From Hyaloperonospora brassicae (Eukaryota > Oomycota > Peronosporomycetes > Peronosporales > Peronosporaceae): a stretch of DNA of 64,000 nt. The stretch is from contig CANTFL010000068.1 of the NCBI GenBank assembly GCA_947650285.1, positions 186,001 through 250,000 of the forward strand, given 5' to 3'. This document shows, one piece after another, positions 11,880-23,062 of the stretch; the first letter of the stretch is position 1, and every line of letters starts with the position of its first letter. A model generated the notes under the pieces. It searched no databases, was not told where the DNA came from, and saw nothing but the letters and a program-made list of their open reading frames with translations. A program made the translations under genes and the position numbers.

Positions 11880-13392
11880 AAGAATATTCAGCAGATTTTG
11901 TGATCGCGGATCAATCTTTCTTGTTGTTCCCTCAGCAATGCATTCTTGCGACGAGCCGCCATTAGCTCGTCGCGCAGGAGACGACGCTCGCATTAGTTCT
12001 TAAGCTGAAAGAACTCAAACTAGATTGGTTCTGTACAATCGGCACCAATACGTCGCATGGTCGCCTTCAAGTAAGGGAGACGATCATACTCGTAATCCAC
12101 TTCTTCCCTAAACTCGGTCAAGACGCGGTCATTGCGGGCGCAAATCCCCTGCAGACCCGGATGCTGAGCCGGACCTCGTCGTTCCGCTTTCACCAGAGCG
12201 TTTTGTGGACTCGCAAGGTGGTCGACGCTTATAAGTGAGGCGTATTTTAAGCCACCTCGTTTATAACGAAAATCGTACAAGTTACCTTTCCGCTGGTGGA
12301 GGTATCCACCCTCGTATGATAGCTGGGAGCCTCAATCCCAGATGTTGGCGGATGTTAAAGGTCCTGTTCGACACTATGAAGAGATACATTCTACTAGTCC
12401 TCGGGACCATAGTCAAACAAACGGTTTTGGCGCTTGTAGACGGATGACAAGTTCGCAATCGCGTCACGCATATCAACCGAGATATGAGCCCTTTCCTAGG
12501 GCGAATAAAAAATAACACTTCCTTTCGAGCAAGATGTGAGTTGTCAACACAACTCGCAAATGGTTCACCCTACGTGATACAAAAAATGTCTATCTCACGC
12601 AATAAATGATGCAGTTGGCATCTTGCACCGGTTGGCGTTCATTTTCTAAACTTGAGGTGTACTGCTTCAAGTTTCTGGAGCCACGATCCTCGTCCACACC
12701 TCTTGATATATCGGACGGACGCGTCTTGTTCCGCAAAAAGCGATTTCATATCACGCTTTCGGTTGCTATTGTTGTATCAATGTGTAAGCAAAGTACTGAT
12801 GTAGATGTCTTCTTCAGCGCGGCAGTTGCTCGCGTTGGAGGAAAAACCATAAAGCTCGCTAGTAACGGATAAAGAAATTGATAGTTAGGGCTTTTCTCTT
12901 AGGACAAGCTTAAAATGAGCTGTTCGGGCAAGCGCCACTACTTAAGTTCATCACACTTCAACGTAATACCACAACTTGTACCAAAATTTTCGGAGCGACG
13001 ATGACGTGAGCATGACGACACGCTCGCGCGAAGACGCACAAGTTGGCTGTGGTGATGAGTAATCATACTTACTAACATACACTTTATCACCCCTGAACAG
13101 ATATGACGCAATACGCAGTCCATTCGTTTAGTATAGGCTTTGATGGGGGCTCACGAAGAAGCACCGAGGGTGTCGAGATGTCTCTGAAGCCCTTCCCGAG
13201 CCAGACACTTCTAACTTGCCAGTGTCGATAACCCCCACATCGATGTCACCGTTCGCACGTGGTTTGTACCCCACGTATGCCTGCGGCAATAGGTGCTGCG
13301 GGCAAAGAAGAATCAGCAAACGGCGATACGCTTGCCACGAAGGCTTGTGCATGAATGTGCTGTGTATCCTTTAAATCATCTCGCATATACAT
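11880..13392 (-). pseudogene. Gy-2 antisense gene remnant
   Basis: On minus, the start MYMRDD at 13392 matches MSMRGD of the Gy-3 antisense gene, followed by an Ala/Pro/Ser-rich stretch, then DDIDVGVIDTGKLEVSGSG against [19 protein letters not shown] in Gy-3. 12020-12280 carries SLISVDHLASPQNALVKAE against [19 protein letters not shown]. 11880-11990 corresponds to the coiled-coil tail. The collinear match shows that the antisense reading frame existed in the common ancestor of Gy-2 and Gy-3. Confidence 0.65.
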
Positions 13393-13521
13393 GTTGACTA
13401 TGCGAGGCAAGGTCAGGTATAAATGGATCTGACCAAGCAAGTCCTCGTAGTAAAAATGGTCTACAACAAGTAATTATCAAGTTTCGATGGTCTTTAAGTG
13501 ACTAGTAGTTGAGGAGGACGA

Positions 13522-13690
13522 TGTAACGGGGTCGCTTATTATATGAAAGTTATTATTGTGCGAAATGGTAAAAAAGAATAGGCCACCACTAGAAGCACAC
13601 CCCAGTTTTGCTAGGGGCACACCCCATTTTTGCAACGGGCACACCCGCTCTCCTGAAATGATAAAAAGGATTTCATTTTTTATGGTGTAG
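13522..13690 (+). repeat. LTR-like end of Gy-2 with GGGCACACCCC repeats
   Basis: Starts TGTAACGGGG like the Gy-3 LTR. 13580-13690 is the reverse complement of 24000-24090, including two to three copies of a roughly 22-bp unit with core GGGGCACACCCC. Truncated on the right. Confidence 0.5.
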
Positions 13691-13964
13691 AAAAAGCTAA
13701 ACACGTTGTCACAAACTGATGATCAATATATCCCGATCTTAAACGGTAAATGCACTCATGCGCGAGATTTTATCAGTCTATCTTGACCAGGGCGGATTCC
13801 AAACGGGCAATGCCTGTTGGGATCTCTACTGTCTCGAAGACGGTAAACAATCTCATGGTATGATGCGAAGATCTGGTCATCGGCAGTGGCAACGACATCC
13901 GAGTTTCTACGTGCTCACAGTCACGAGTCGTTTGTAGCCGGGCCCCAACGATATTACGACTTAA

Positions 13965-15100
13965 GAGCGCAAAGTCGTCGCGGACTTTGCCAAAGATTTC
14001 TACATGACACACGCCGCTAATGTGGAGATACTTCTGCAAGCGTGGAACAAACTTCGCGCGTGGCAGGAGGCGGGCAAGTCGAGGAAGTTTCCAATTGAAC
14101 GTTCGGGTATTGCGTGCAAATTGTGGTATGACTTGCACGAGTCGCCGACGTTTCGGCTTGGCGCGTGGAAGAAAGAGGAAGACGAAGCGCTTCGACGGTT
14201 AGCCACGGGACAAGACGACCCGAAACTGGTGTAGAAGTGGCACGAGATTGCAAAGCGCATGTTAGTGCCGGGAAGATCAGCAGCTCATGGTCTTGATCGG
14301 TACGAGATAGCGCTGTTCGCGGGAAAAACGCGGCCAACCTTTTTGGCCTGAAGAAGATTAGATCCTGCGTGAAGCTATCCCGGTCTTAGGCGAAAAGCGG
14401 AACGTTGTTGCAGATTTGATGGATGGCCGTGTGTCAGGGCGGATCAGCCATCGAGGGCAGCTCTCGCTTGCACCAGGTATTCGGTGAGGCAAGTTTTACT
14501 TGAGTGAGGATCAACGGCTGATGCTCGCACTTCGTGCATACGTGCCAAAAGGCAGTGAGTCCATCCAGGATCAAGTGCCGTGGAACGACGTTTGTCAGAA
14601 TGTGCCCGGGCGAACACAGCCAGCGCTTCAGGAACGATACGGTCCCTGCATCGACCCGGACTTGTCGTCCCGAAGTTCACCCAGCAGAAAGATGGCTCAT
14701 TCTTACAAGATAGCGCGAGCGGGGTACGAGTCGCCCAGACTCTGGCCGCAGCTTGCTGCTGAGCTTAGTGGCCGCACGAAATATGAACTGTGTTGACGCT
14801 GGAGACAATTGAATCCAGACGCTTATGACAAACCACGTCGCGCACTGAAAGATGCAAGCAAAACGCCAGCATCAGCCGTCTTTCATCGCCGGTCAACACC
14901 AACATGACCCTCGCTTTAGGAAGAAGCACATCAAGCGTCGTACGTATAGTGGTCTCACAGTGGAGCAAGTAGCAACCGAGTCGTTTCCGCGAGGTCGTGC
15001 AGCTGTAGCGCTGCATTGTTTCGAAGAGTTGGAGATATGCGAGACCGAAGGCGAGGACGGGTCGATAGTGTACGGTCTGAAAGGTGGGCCGATGGAATGA
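13965..15100 (+). pseudogene. Myb/SANT-like multi-repeat DNA-binding protein, broken
   Basis: Several Myb-type repeats are readable but split by stops and shifts. Repeat 1 (14155-14330): WKKEEDEALRRLA, an in-frame TAG at 14232, then KWHEIAKRM and VPGRSA. A partial FWPEED follows a TGA near 14350. Another (14500-14660): EDQRLMLALRAYVPKG, PWNDVCQNVPGRTQPALQERY. The last (14690-14830): LWPQLAAELSGRTKYEL, stop, RWRQLNP. The spaced Trp plus GR[ST] pattern is typical of Myb repeats, which bind DNA in the nucleus. It lies just left of the gene disrupted by Gy-3. The tail to 15330 has CTTRCATCDDGHFATKC, a possible zinc site in another frame. Confidence 0.55.
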
Positions 15101-15525
15101 ACTTGAATCTGCGATATGTGCACAGTGCCAGAAGCCACCAAGAGTCCACTATGCTGCTGAACTATGAGAAGCTTTCAAGTTTCTTTTCCGTTTGCCACGC
15201 CAAGCTTCAGTGTTCGTCTGTCGCTCGCCGTAAGTCGGGACTAGCGAGAAACCTCATGCAATGCACCACTAGATGTGCGACCTGTGACGACGGGCACTTC
15301 GCAACGAAATGCTGTCGCTCGCAAGAGTAGACGATTGAGGCACAAGAGGTGGCGTTTTCCACGCAACAGTCGGTTTCGCGTGACGTCGGGAGAGGTACAT
15401 GAAGCCGTGTGTCAACATGCATGGACTTGGCATGTGTCTGCCGAATCAATCTCTTGAGGTAGGCCAAACAATACATTATGTTCCACAGGGATTTCAGCTT
15501 TCTGAATGGGTGACGTCAAATGACC

Positions 15526-15530
15526 GTTGC
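15526..15530. repeat. Gy-3 target-site duplication, left copy
   Basis: GTTGC abuts the 5' LTR start (TGTAAC at 15531) and is repeated at 23586-23590 directly after the 3' LTR end, a 5-bp duplication as expected for Ty3/Gypsy integrase. Confidence 0.9.
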
Positions 15531-15923
15531 TGTAACGGGGCAGCCCGTTACATGAAATTGTCACTTTAAGGAAAGTGACAATAAAGAATATACAGATGGA
15601 TATTCTTTAAAACAATATCACCAAAGTGGTGATATTGAAGGGTCGACCAAAGGGTCTGTTCATTGGTTGATATCGGGATGATATCAACCCACCAATAGCC
15701 GCAAGACGCGCGCAATGAGTGGTGACAAGACGTCACCATACATCCAGTTATATTAGTATAGTTAAACTAAGTCAAACGAAGAGACAGTAGTTTAAAGACT
15801 TAATTATATTAATATAACAGTTCTACTTTTACCCTACCTACGCTTCCTCGCTTGCCACGTGTACGTCCGTCGGGGCACCCAAATCCCTTGCGTTAAGTTA
15901 CGCAAGGGTGTGCCCCGTTACAC
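15531..15923 (+). repeat. Gy-3 5' LTR
   Basis: TGTAACGGGG to CCCCGTTACA, so the two LTR ends are inverted repeats of each other. Contains stem-loops at 15558-15581 (10-bp arms) and others shared with the 3' LTR. Differs from the 3' LTR at about eight positions. Confidence 0.95.
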
Positions 15924-15925
15924 CT

Positions 15926-15934
15926 GGTAGCACT
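15926..15934 (+). other. Gy-3 primer-binding site
   Basis: TGGTAGCAC, two bases after the 5' LTR; its 5' TGG pairs with a tRNA CCA end. The same site follows the 5' LTRs of Gy-5 and Gy-6. Confidence 0.7.
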
Positions 15935-15966
15935 TTGTAGTCCTTCCAAGGACCACATCATCCAAC

Positions 15967-17132
15967 ATGAACATGTTGGATGATGAAGAGACCTTTCACG
16001 CCACGCGTGAAGGGTTTACCCATTTGAGTGACATCGAATGGGGTGCGGTAGAACGAATGAGTTCTACCGTAGGCGAACTCGTCGTTAGCGCCATGTTGGA
16101 GTCTCTAGACAGAGACCAACAGAATGCCGCTATTGCCAAGTTCCTTCAGAATGATCTTGCTTTCGAGAGGGAGAAAGTAGCCTTGCTTCACCAGCAAGGC
16201 TCTCAACAGTCCGAGCAGTTGAGAGAACTCGGTGCTCAACAGACGGAGCTGTTGAGACAGCAGCAATTCCATGCTGCTGTGGGCGGGACGGCGCATGCGC
16301 GTCGTCACGAAGTCATGAAAGTTGACATCTCCAAGTACAGTGGAGTCCCGGAGGACTCCCTGTTACTATGGCTTGTCGAACTCGACAGAGCCCTAAGGGC
16401 TCGTCGCGTCGAAGATGAGCAAATGAAACTCACATTTGCTCAAACACATTTGGCATGACGTGCCAAAACTTGGTCCCTGGGACTCGAGAGTAGCGACCCA
16501 CATGTGTTTAGGTCGCTAGATGACTTCAAGTCCCGGCTCAGACAAACGTTTGAGCCGCCACGGGCTGAGTTCAGGGCTCGTTCAGGGCTCGTTCAGAGCT
16601 CCTGAAACTCAAGCAGGGTAAGCGTGATGTGCACGCTTACGCACAACATATACGACTCCTTGCGAGTAGTATAACTGCTAACCCAGTACATGAACACACG
16701 TTGAATACGGTGTTCATGCAAGGGCTTGCAGAAGGGCCCGTCAGGATCCATCTGTTCCGCCTTGAGCTGAATACGCTGGAAGAAGCGATATCAGCCGCGG
16801 AACAGGAAGACTTTAGCATGAGACAGGCTCATGCTAGCTCAAACTCTTATCGTCCACCGAGACGACAAGAGATCGGAGGTCCAGAACCAATGGACCTCTG
16901 CTATGTTGAGAGCGAGAGACCTCGCTCTTCAAACAACAAGCGATTGCAGAGGTGCAATCGCTGTCAGAAGTTAGAGCACTACGCACATGAGGGTAGTGCT
17001 CCACGTCCAGTACCAAACAGTACTGAGCGAAACGGACGACCATTCGCCAGAAAGGGCAATGGGCGTGGGTCCAGCGCTGTTGCGAAGCCGCAACATCGAG
17101 ACGGATCATCAAAAAATGGTCGGGGTCAGTAG
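15967..17132 (+). pseudogene. Gy-3 gag (capsid/nucleocapsid), broken
   Basis: Starts MNMLDDEE at 15967. Residues about 45-100 form a Gln/Glu-rich coiled coil, followed by the retrotransposon capsid region (VDISKYSGVPEDSLLLWLVELDRAL). A TGA at 16456 stops the frame; a 10-bp duplication near 16580 adds a shift; the capsid continues at 16629-17132 (HTLNTVFMQGLAEGPVR, then SAAEQEDFSM). The zinc knuckle reads CNRCQKLEHYAHEG, so the final Cys of CX2CX4HX4C is missing. Would form virus-like particles and bind element RNA; not functional as it stands. Confidence 0.8.
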
Positions 17133-17182
17133 GGGCGGAGCGCCCTACTGATCCAGCAACCTCAAGAGAAATTGCAAATCTC

Positions 17183-18140
17183 TTGACGAAAGTTGCTCCA
17201 GATACACAATCATTGTGTGTCTCTGCACCTGGTGATGACGTTTTGCTCATCACCTTGAAGTTGCAAGCGACAAATGATTTGTCGCTTCGTGCCCTAGTAG
17301 ACTGTGGGGCGTCGAACAACTTTTTTCGTCGCCAGTCACTAGAGGGTCGTAGGCTCAAGTTTGTTGAGCGCGACATTCGCTCGTGGAGCGCGTTTGGCAG
17401 TGAAAGCGAGCTTGGTCGATACACAGACGCATAGAGCGATGCGTGAGCTGCATGTGACGCGCTGAAGCGGTGCTCAAAATGCCCTGTGGGCTGCAGGAGA
17501 CGCCGCGCAAGCTGCCGCTCGAACCCGGGTCTGCTGGGTGAGAGCCAGCTACCCTAACCGCCTAGACTTGCAGGCGTCACCGGCTTCGTTCCGCGAGTTT
17601 CTGCCGACGACGTTCGCTGAAAAGGAACATCAGATTCTTGCGCTCGCGCTCCAGTCGATCGGTCTGGAAGCGCAAAAACCCGGCGTCGCAATGATCGCGT
17701 GCTGCATCGGGAACGGCTCCTGTTTGTAAACCCCGTTTACATACGCCATCAGAAAGGGACCGCCGCACTCGCAGCGCAGCTGGTGCCGGCCACGTACGTG
17801 CAACAAGGCCTCGACGCCGTCCGCGTGAGCTTTAGTGCTTGCCGTGAAAGCTTGTCCGTTCTCATGAGACGAATGCCTATAATAGCGCTGCCATTTCGAA
17901 CGATCCCACATTTGAGCCTGTGGCGGCGGCACGAGGCAGTGGGCGACGTCGACGCTCGCCCAGTCCGTTCCGACAGGCGCATCGATCACCGTTGAGAAAC
18001 GTGTAGTAGGAATCCACTACGCGTTAGAGGGCGAACAGTACGATGATGACTTCATCGTACTAGATCTGGATGACAAATTTGATGTCATCCTGGGATTACC
18101 TTGGCTCAGAAGGTACGAGCCAAGGGTGAACTGGTAGCAT
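17183..18140 (+). pseudogene. Gy-3 aspartic protease, split by a foreign block
   Basis: The active-site region reads ALVDCGASNNFF (17290-17325; D-C-G-A-S in place of D-S/T-G-A). The frame then runs into unrelated sequence and stops at 17434. Typical protease sequence resumes at about 17996 with VGIHYALEGEQYDDDFIVLD and the ILGLPWLRRYEPRVNW end. Active site and LPWL end are about 780 bp apart where roughly 240 is usual, so about 0.5 kb has been inserted. Retropepsin would cleave Gag-Pol; here it is inactivated. Confidence 0.75.
17425..17990 (-). mobile_element. Foreign block in protease: fragment of another element's antisense gene
   Basis: On minus the block encodes FQTDRLERERKNLM (about 17630-17680), nearly the same as [14 protein letters not shown] in the Gy-3 antisense gene (about 22010-22060). 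Nucleotides near 17630-17690 align with 22025-22075. Its base composition is GC-richer than the flanks. It appears to be the 3' region of a related element captured inside protease. No target duplication identified. Confidence 0.55.
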
Positions 18141-18502
18141 CGATCAGTGAAGATGCCTGCTGCTTGATCATCAGATGTCCATCTGATGAACGTCATGGAG
18201 CGTCCACAAGCGTGTGGATGTTCTGCGAGTGAGTACGATGGCCTCACTTGCGGTACGGTCGCTAGCACGACTGCACAAGATCACAGTGTAGTTGATCACT
18301 ACACTGTGGAGCAAGCTCTTGGCGGCTGTACAGATGTACGGGCTGCGCCGAAGGTCCACCACTCGAATAAGTCGAGTGGACCGGGACATGGATGCATGCC
18401 TAGCGGGCAGCATCTTAGACAGAAGAAACCTGTTGCCCCAAGGGGCAACATGAAAATCCTAGGTCGACTGGAGAGTCGACCGTAGAGGATCGGTTCCTGA
18501 CT

Positions 18503-20715
18503 GTGGTTGCACAGCCACAGTCGGAAGACGTCGAGGGAATAAGTCCCCACGTACTTGAGGAAGGAATTCCTCAAGAGTCGCTTGCTGAGGAATCAGGCCC
18601 TCAGCAACCTGTGGAAGCAAGTTACCAGGACGAAACCGAGACTTTGAACGTCTTGGTTAATGACGGATCAAGCGTAGGCGCTTACACGCTTGATCTGATT
18701 GTGCCTCCGAAGTTAACTTCGGAGATATCTCACTTGCCAACGCTAGAACCGAAACGGTTCTTGCGTGATCTGCGTAGTGGCAAAGTCAAGCAGATCTGCA
18801 TACTCGTCACAGAGGATGAGTATGTGGCCGATATTCGGTCGGCTACAGTATTTGCTGAGAACGAACGGGTTCTCAGCAGCTCATCGATGGACGAAAGTGT
18901 CCTCGATGAGAAGACTCGGATTGAGCGATACACGGCTCAATCCTGGGAGTCACTTCAGGCAAATCCTTTGTATAAGGATTTGATGTAATTCAGGGATGTG
19001 TTCCCTGAATCCGTACCTTGCGAGTTGCCTAAGGACAAAGGCACTCGACACGAGATCGAGCTCAAACCGGGCTCGAAGTACTGTGTCATGAAGCAGTGGC
19101 CACTGCCTCGTGAACAAGTACTAGCGATCGACAAGTTCTTTGCCGATCGCTTAGCAATGGGCCATGTGAGAAAATCAACATCCCCTCACAGCTCTCCGAC
19201 CTTCTGTGTGCGAAAGGCCACAGAAGGGTGGCGAATAGTGCACGCATTCGACAAGTTGAATTCTGCAACCGTACCGGCTCAGACGCTGATACAGTGGAAG
19301 GAAGTATTCATACATGGAATGTCAGAGAGTACTATCTTCTCGTCCATGAATCTGATGGAAGACTTCTATCAGATCCTGATGCGTGAACGGGACATCCCGT
19401 ACACAGCAGTGACACCCCCAGCGGTATGCTGTGGGAGTGGCTAGTGATGCCACAGGGGCTGAGCAATGTCCCTGCAACATTCAACAGATGTGTCACAAAT
19501 CTGTTGAGACCGGTGCGAGACTTCGCACCGAGTTACTTTGACGATGTGTTCGTCCATAGCCGGGTTATAGACGGAAAGACGGACGTTGAAGTTCACAGAA
19601 CTCACGTTCATCAGGTTCTTCAACTTATGCGCAAGCATAAGTTGTACGCCAACCTCAAGAAGTGTATATTCGCGGCTAGCGAAATACCACTTTATGGGTG
19701 CATCGTGGGTAAATACGGTGTACGCCCTGATCCCGAAAAGGTCAAGGCTATCACGGACTGGCCAGTGCCAGTCGATGTCAAGGGACTAAGAAAGTTCCTT
19801 GGTCTTGCGGCGTACTTGCACAAGTACTCGCGCAACTACGCCAAGATGACTGTTCATCTTTCTTGTATGCTCAAGAAAAATGTCAAGTGGTCATGGAGCG
19901 CTGAGTGCCAGCGTTCCTTTGAAGGTATCAAGCAAAGCTTGATGCAATCGCCGATCTTGGCGATTGCAGATCAGGACAGACCATTTCATGTGGTCTGTGA
20001 CGCCAGCGATTTCGCAATCGGCTGTGCGTTAATGCAGTTCGATGCAGATGGCGCGGAGCGCGTCATCTGTTATCAGTCGCGTCAGCTGCAAGCAGCTGAG
20101 CGTAATTACTCAGTGCATGACAAGGAACTCCTTGCCATGAAATACGCACTGGCTAAGTTTCGCGTCTATCTCTTGGGAGATAGACCGTTTGTTGTCTACA
20201 CGGACCATGCGTCATTACGCACGGCCGTAAACAGCCCACACCTCTCGCAAAGAATGGCGAGGTGGCTGTCTTTCTTCGCGGAGTATAACTTCTCCGTGGA
20301 GTATAAACCGGGAAAACTCAATGTCGTCGCTGATGCGCTTTCGCGCCGGCCCTATTTAGAGCCGGACGCACAATTCAACAGTGAGGATAAGCCCACTGTT
20401 GCGACAGTGACAGTCAGTGTCCCGTCGTCAAGCTTACTTGACGACGTACGAAAGGCATACGCGGAAGATAAGGATCTTCTGCGGTTGATGGATCATCTGG
20501 TGAATCCATCCAGTAAATCCATGAGGGATTTACCGGCTTTGTACCGATCCTCATCGGATCGGTATATTACACGCAACGGATTGCTGTACTATACAGCTGT
20601 TGCCGACGACACGCCTCGTGTCGTCGTACCCGCTCATCATGATTTGCGTTTGCGCATCATGTATGAGTGTCACGATGCCCCAACAAGCGGCCATCGTGGA
20701 AGGGAAAAGACTTAA
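18503..20715 (+). pseudogene. Gy-3 RT and RNase H
   Basis: 18503-18988 is an acidic linker ending in TAA (18986). RT follows in the same frame at 18998: KGTRHEIELKPGSKYC, QWPLPREQV, SPHSSPTFCVRKATEGWRIV. One missing C in a C-run near 19411-19416 shifts to the next frame (19426-20715): MLWEWLVMPQGLSNVPATF, catalytic YFDD (SYFDDVFVHSR), LGCIVG-like thumb, then RNase H with CDASDFAIG, Glu in KELLAMKYAL, YTDHASLRT and DALSRR. The frame ends in integrase zinc region (HRGREKT) at TAA 20713. Makes cDNA from element RNA in particles. Only a few point lesions. Confidence 0.9.
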
Positions 20716-21426
20716 TTCACGGTAAGTCGTGACTTTTACTGGCCCCGCCAGTATCAGTTTGTTCGCAAGTACATACGTGCTTGCGAGGTTTGTCAACGGG
20801 TGAAGCCTAGTCCTTCATCCCGTGCGCCATTGCAGCCTCTGCCTATTCCGACAGAGTGCTGGCAGTCCGTTTCCATGGACTTCGTCTTCGGGTTTCCCGA
20901 AGACGCTCACAAGAATAATGGTATTCTTGTGTTTGTTGACCGATTCAGCAAGATGGTCTATCTTGCTGCTGTCCCTGAGTCGATCAAGGCTCAAGGTTGT
21001 GCTCGTGTCTTTCTAGACACGGTCTTTAGACTCCACGGGTTACCCCGTAAACTTGTATCCGACCGTGACCCTCGGTTTACGGCGGCATTTTGGCAAACCG
21101 TGTTCCGTACTCTCGGAACACGATTGAAGATGTCCACTTCTGACCATCCAGAAACAGATGGTCAGACGGAACGTGCGAACCGTGTCCTCGAAGAGATCCT
21201 TCGAGGATATGTTCACTCGTATCCGAGTTGGAGCGAATTCCTACCCATGGTGGAATTCGACATCAATAATTCGGTGCATGCTTCAACACAGCACACACCG
21301 TTTCAAGTGAATGGCCTACACCATCCACGAGTGCCCACCCTTATAGAGTGTGACTCTTGGATAAGGGGGGGGGACTCGCTCGAGCAAAAACCGTTTTGGC
21401 TCTTGCTCATCACGTTTCGACGCTAA
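20716..21426 (+). pseudogene. Gy-3 integrase zinc domain and catalytic core
   Basis: In the same frame as RNase H, separated only by the TAA at 20713-20715. Zinc region: ACEVCQRVKPS. Core: first Asp in SVSMDFVFGFPED, second in VSDRDPRFTAAFW, Glu in ETDGQTERANRVLEEIL, then FDINNSVHASTQHTPF. A run of nine G near 21366-21374 shifts the frame before the C-terminal domain. Inserts cDNA into the genome; the D,D,E residues are intact. Confidence 0.88.
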
Positions 21427-22589
21427 CGTCGTCACGTATGATGCCGATATCGATCAAGTCGACATCGATGAAGAAGATCATCTCAATAATAGCGACGACG
21501 CTATTATTGATTCGGATGATGATGACGATGCTGGTATATTCAGCATCGCCAACGATTATGTCAGCGAGGAAGAAGACAACCTCGCTGAAGAAGAGAAGAA
21601 TCTCTTTGCAGTGCGCACGAAGCGCACTGACTAGACAAAACAAAGAGTCAGCAGAGAACTTCCTGCTGACTCGAGAAGCGGTAGTCCGTTTCGTTCAGGA
21701 CTCCATCGCAAATGCCGTGGACCGTCAGAAACGGAACGCAGACAAGAATGGAAGAGCAAATGTTCTTTCATTTAAGGATAACGACCTAATACTACTGTCT
21801 ACGGTAAACTTACCTGGACATGCAGTCACTAGTGTCGGCAGTAGTAAACTACTGCCGAAATACATTGGGCCATTTCGAGTGTTGCATCGCAAGGGCAATG
21901 CATACACACTCGAATTGCCACGTAGGATGCGCACGCTTCCTACGTTTTACGTGGGGAGGCTTAGGTCGTACTGTCAGTACGAGCCTTCTTCTTCCGATGA
22001 AGATAGCCCCCACGTTCAAGAACATCCATCAAGTTCTTGCGTTTGCGCTCCAGACGATCCGTCTGGTCGCGCAGATATGATACCTCGGAACTCAACCGAG
22101 ATATCTCCCCGCGAGCTGTCGCCAGCTCGCCGAATAAGGAGCAAACATCCCGCTCGACCTGAAGCTGCGCTGTGGCATAATCGGCGCGATCCCTCGCCCG
22201 ATCAGCCTCGTGACCCTTGCGGTTCTTCCGCACGGTATCGGTCAAAGCGTAGCGCCGGTCGCGCTCGTGCTTCAAGTCATCGCGCAATTCATCGATTGCG
22301 CAATCCATCTCGTAAGGGTCGCGATGGTGAGCCGAATCATCTGGAGGAGGTCTTTCCTCCTCCACCACATCCTTTGGTGGATGCGCACGGTGATCAACGC
22401 TTTCTAGTGGAGCGTATCTTGAATCACCGTGACAATTTAGGATCAAGGACGAGCTACCTCGTCCAGTGGCGGGATAATCCACCCTCTTGGAACAGCTGGG
22501 AGCCCCGCTCTCAGCTGTTGATGGATGTTGAAGGTATCGTCCGCCAGTATGACGAGACCCATTCGATGAGTCCTGTGGCCCATCGGTAA
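21427..22589 (+). pseudogene. Gy-3 integrase acidic insert, GPF domain and chromodomain
   Basis: 21418-21632 in one frame is Asp/Glu-rich (DADIDQVDIDEEDH, IIDSDDDDDAG, SEEEDNLAEEEK). Then, in the frame of 21357-22589: NAVDRQKRNADKNGRA, KYIGPFRVLHRKGNAYTLEL (GPF domain), FYVGRLRSY, a long Ser/Pro/Arg linker (about 21980-22390), and a chromodomain ([27 protein letters not shown]) to the stop at 22587-22589. Chromodomains steer chromovirus integration to marked chromatin. The linker is the stretch that also codes on the opposite strand. Confidence 0.8.
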
Positions 22590-23062
22590 ACACGCGCCCT
22601 AGGCGCTTGTAGACGGATTGCAAGTTTGCAATCGCGTCACTCATCTCAGCCGAGATGTGTGCCCTTCCCCAGCTCGAATCTAGGGAATACACATCCATAT
22701 GTGCACGCTGCGAGTTGTCAACACAACTCGCACAAGGGTCTCCCCATGTGAGGCAAGGAATGCCTGCCTCACTCGATAAACAATGCAACCGGTACCTAGC
22801 ACCGGTTGGCGTTCGACTGAGAATACTGAGGCGTCGCCGGTGAGCGAGACGCCTCTGGAGCATTGCCCGAGTCAGACACGTCTGACTCGCCAGAGTAGAT
22901 GACCTCCACATCGGGGTCATCGTGCGCACGCGGCGTGATACCGCGTGCACCTGCAGCACCGGTTGCTGCAGGCGAAGAAGGGGCGGCAGACGACGAAGCG
23001 TCTGCCGCAGAGGCTTGCACAGCACCAGGCTGTGTGGGTCTTGAGTCACCTCGCATAGACAT
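21961..23062 (-). CDS. Gy-3 antisense gene (unknown protein with coiled-coil tail)
   Basis: The minus-strand ATG at 23062-23060 opens [11 protein letters not shown], an Ala/Ser/Pro-rich region and [19 protein letters not shown], ending at a TAG near 22797. The next frame (to 21961) contains [18 protein letters not shown] (about 22580-22650), [17 protein letters not shown], and a long heptad-like coiled coil ([19 protein letters not shown] to [19 protein letters not shown]). It sits between the pol end and 3' LTR and overlaps the chromodomain and linker in antisense. Gy-2 has a collinear copy. One or two shifts break it here. No known domain; could be regulatory, structural or Gag-like. Confidence 0.6.

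Larger units (their letters stand above)
8600..13690 (+). mobile_element. Gy-2: decayed Ty3/Gypsy element of the Gy-3 family
   Basis: Nucleotide and protein similarity to Gy-3 runs collinearly from the pre-RT linker (about 8660) through RT, RNase H, integrase, an acidic insert and the GPF domain, then the antisense gene on minus (11880-13392) and an LTR-like start at 13522. gag, protease and 5' LTR are not present. Dozens of stops and indels show it is older than Gy-3, so it is a useful outgroup for what is conserved in Gy-3. Confidence 0.8.
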
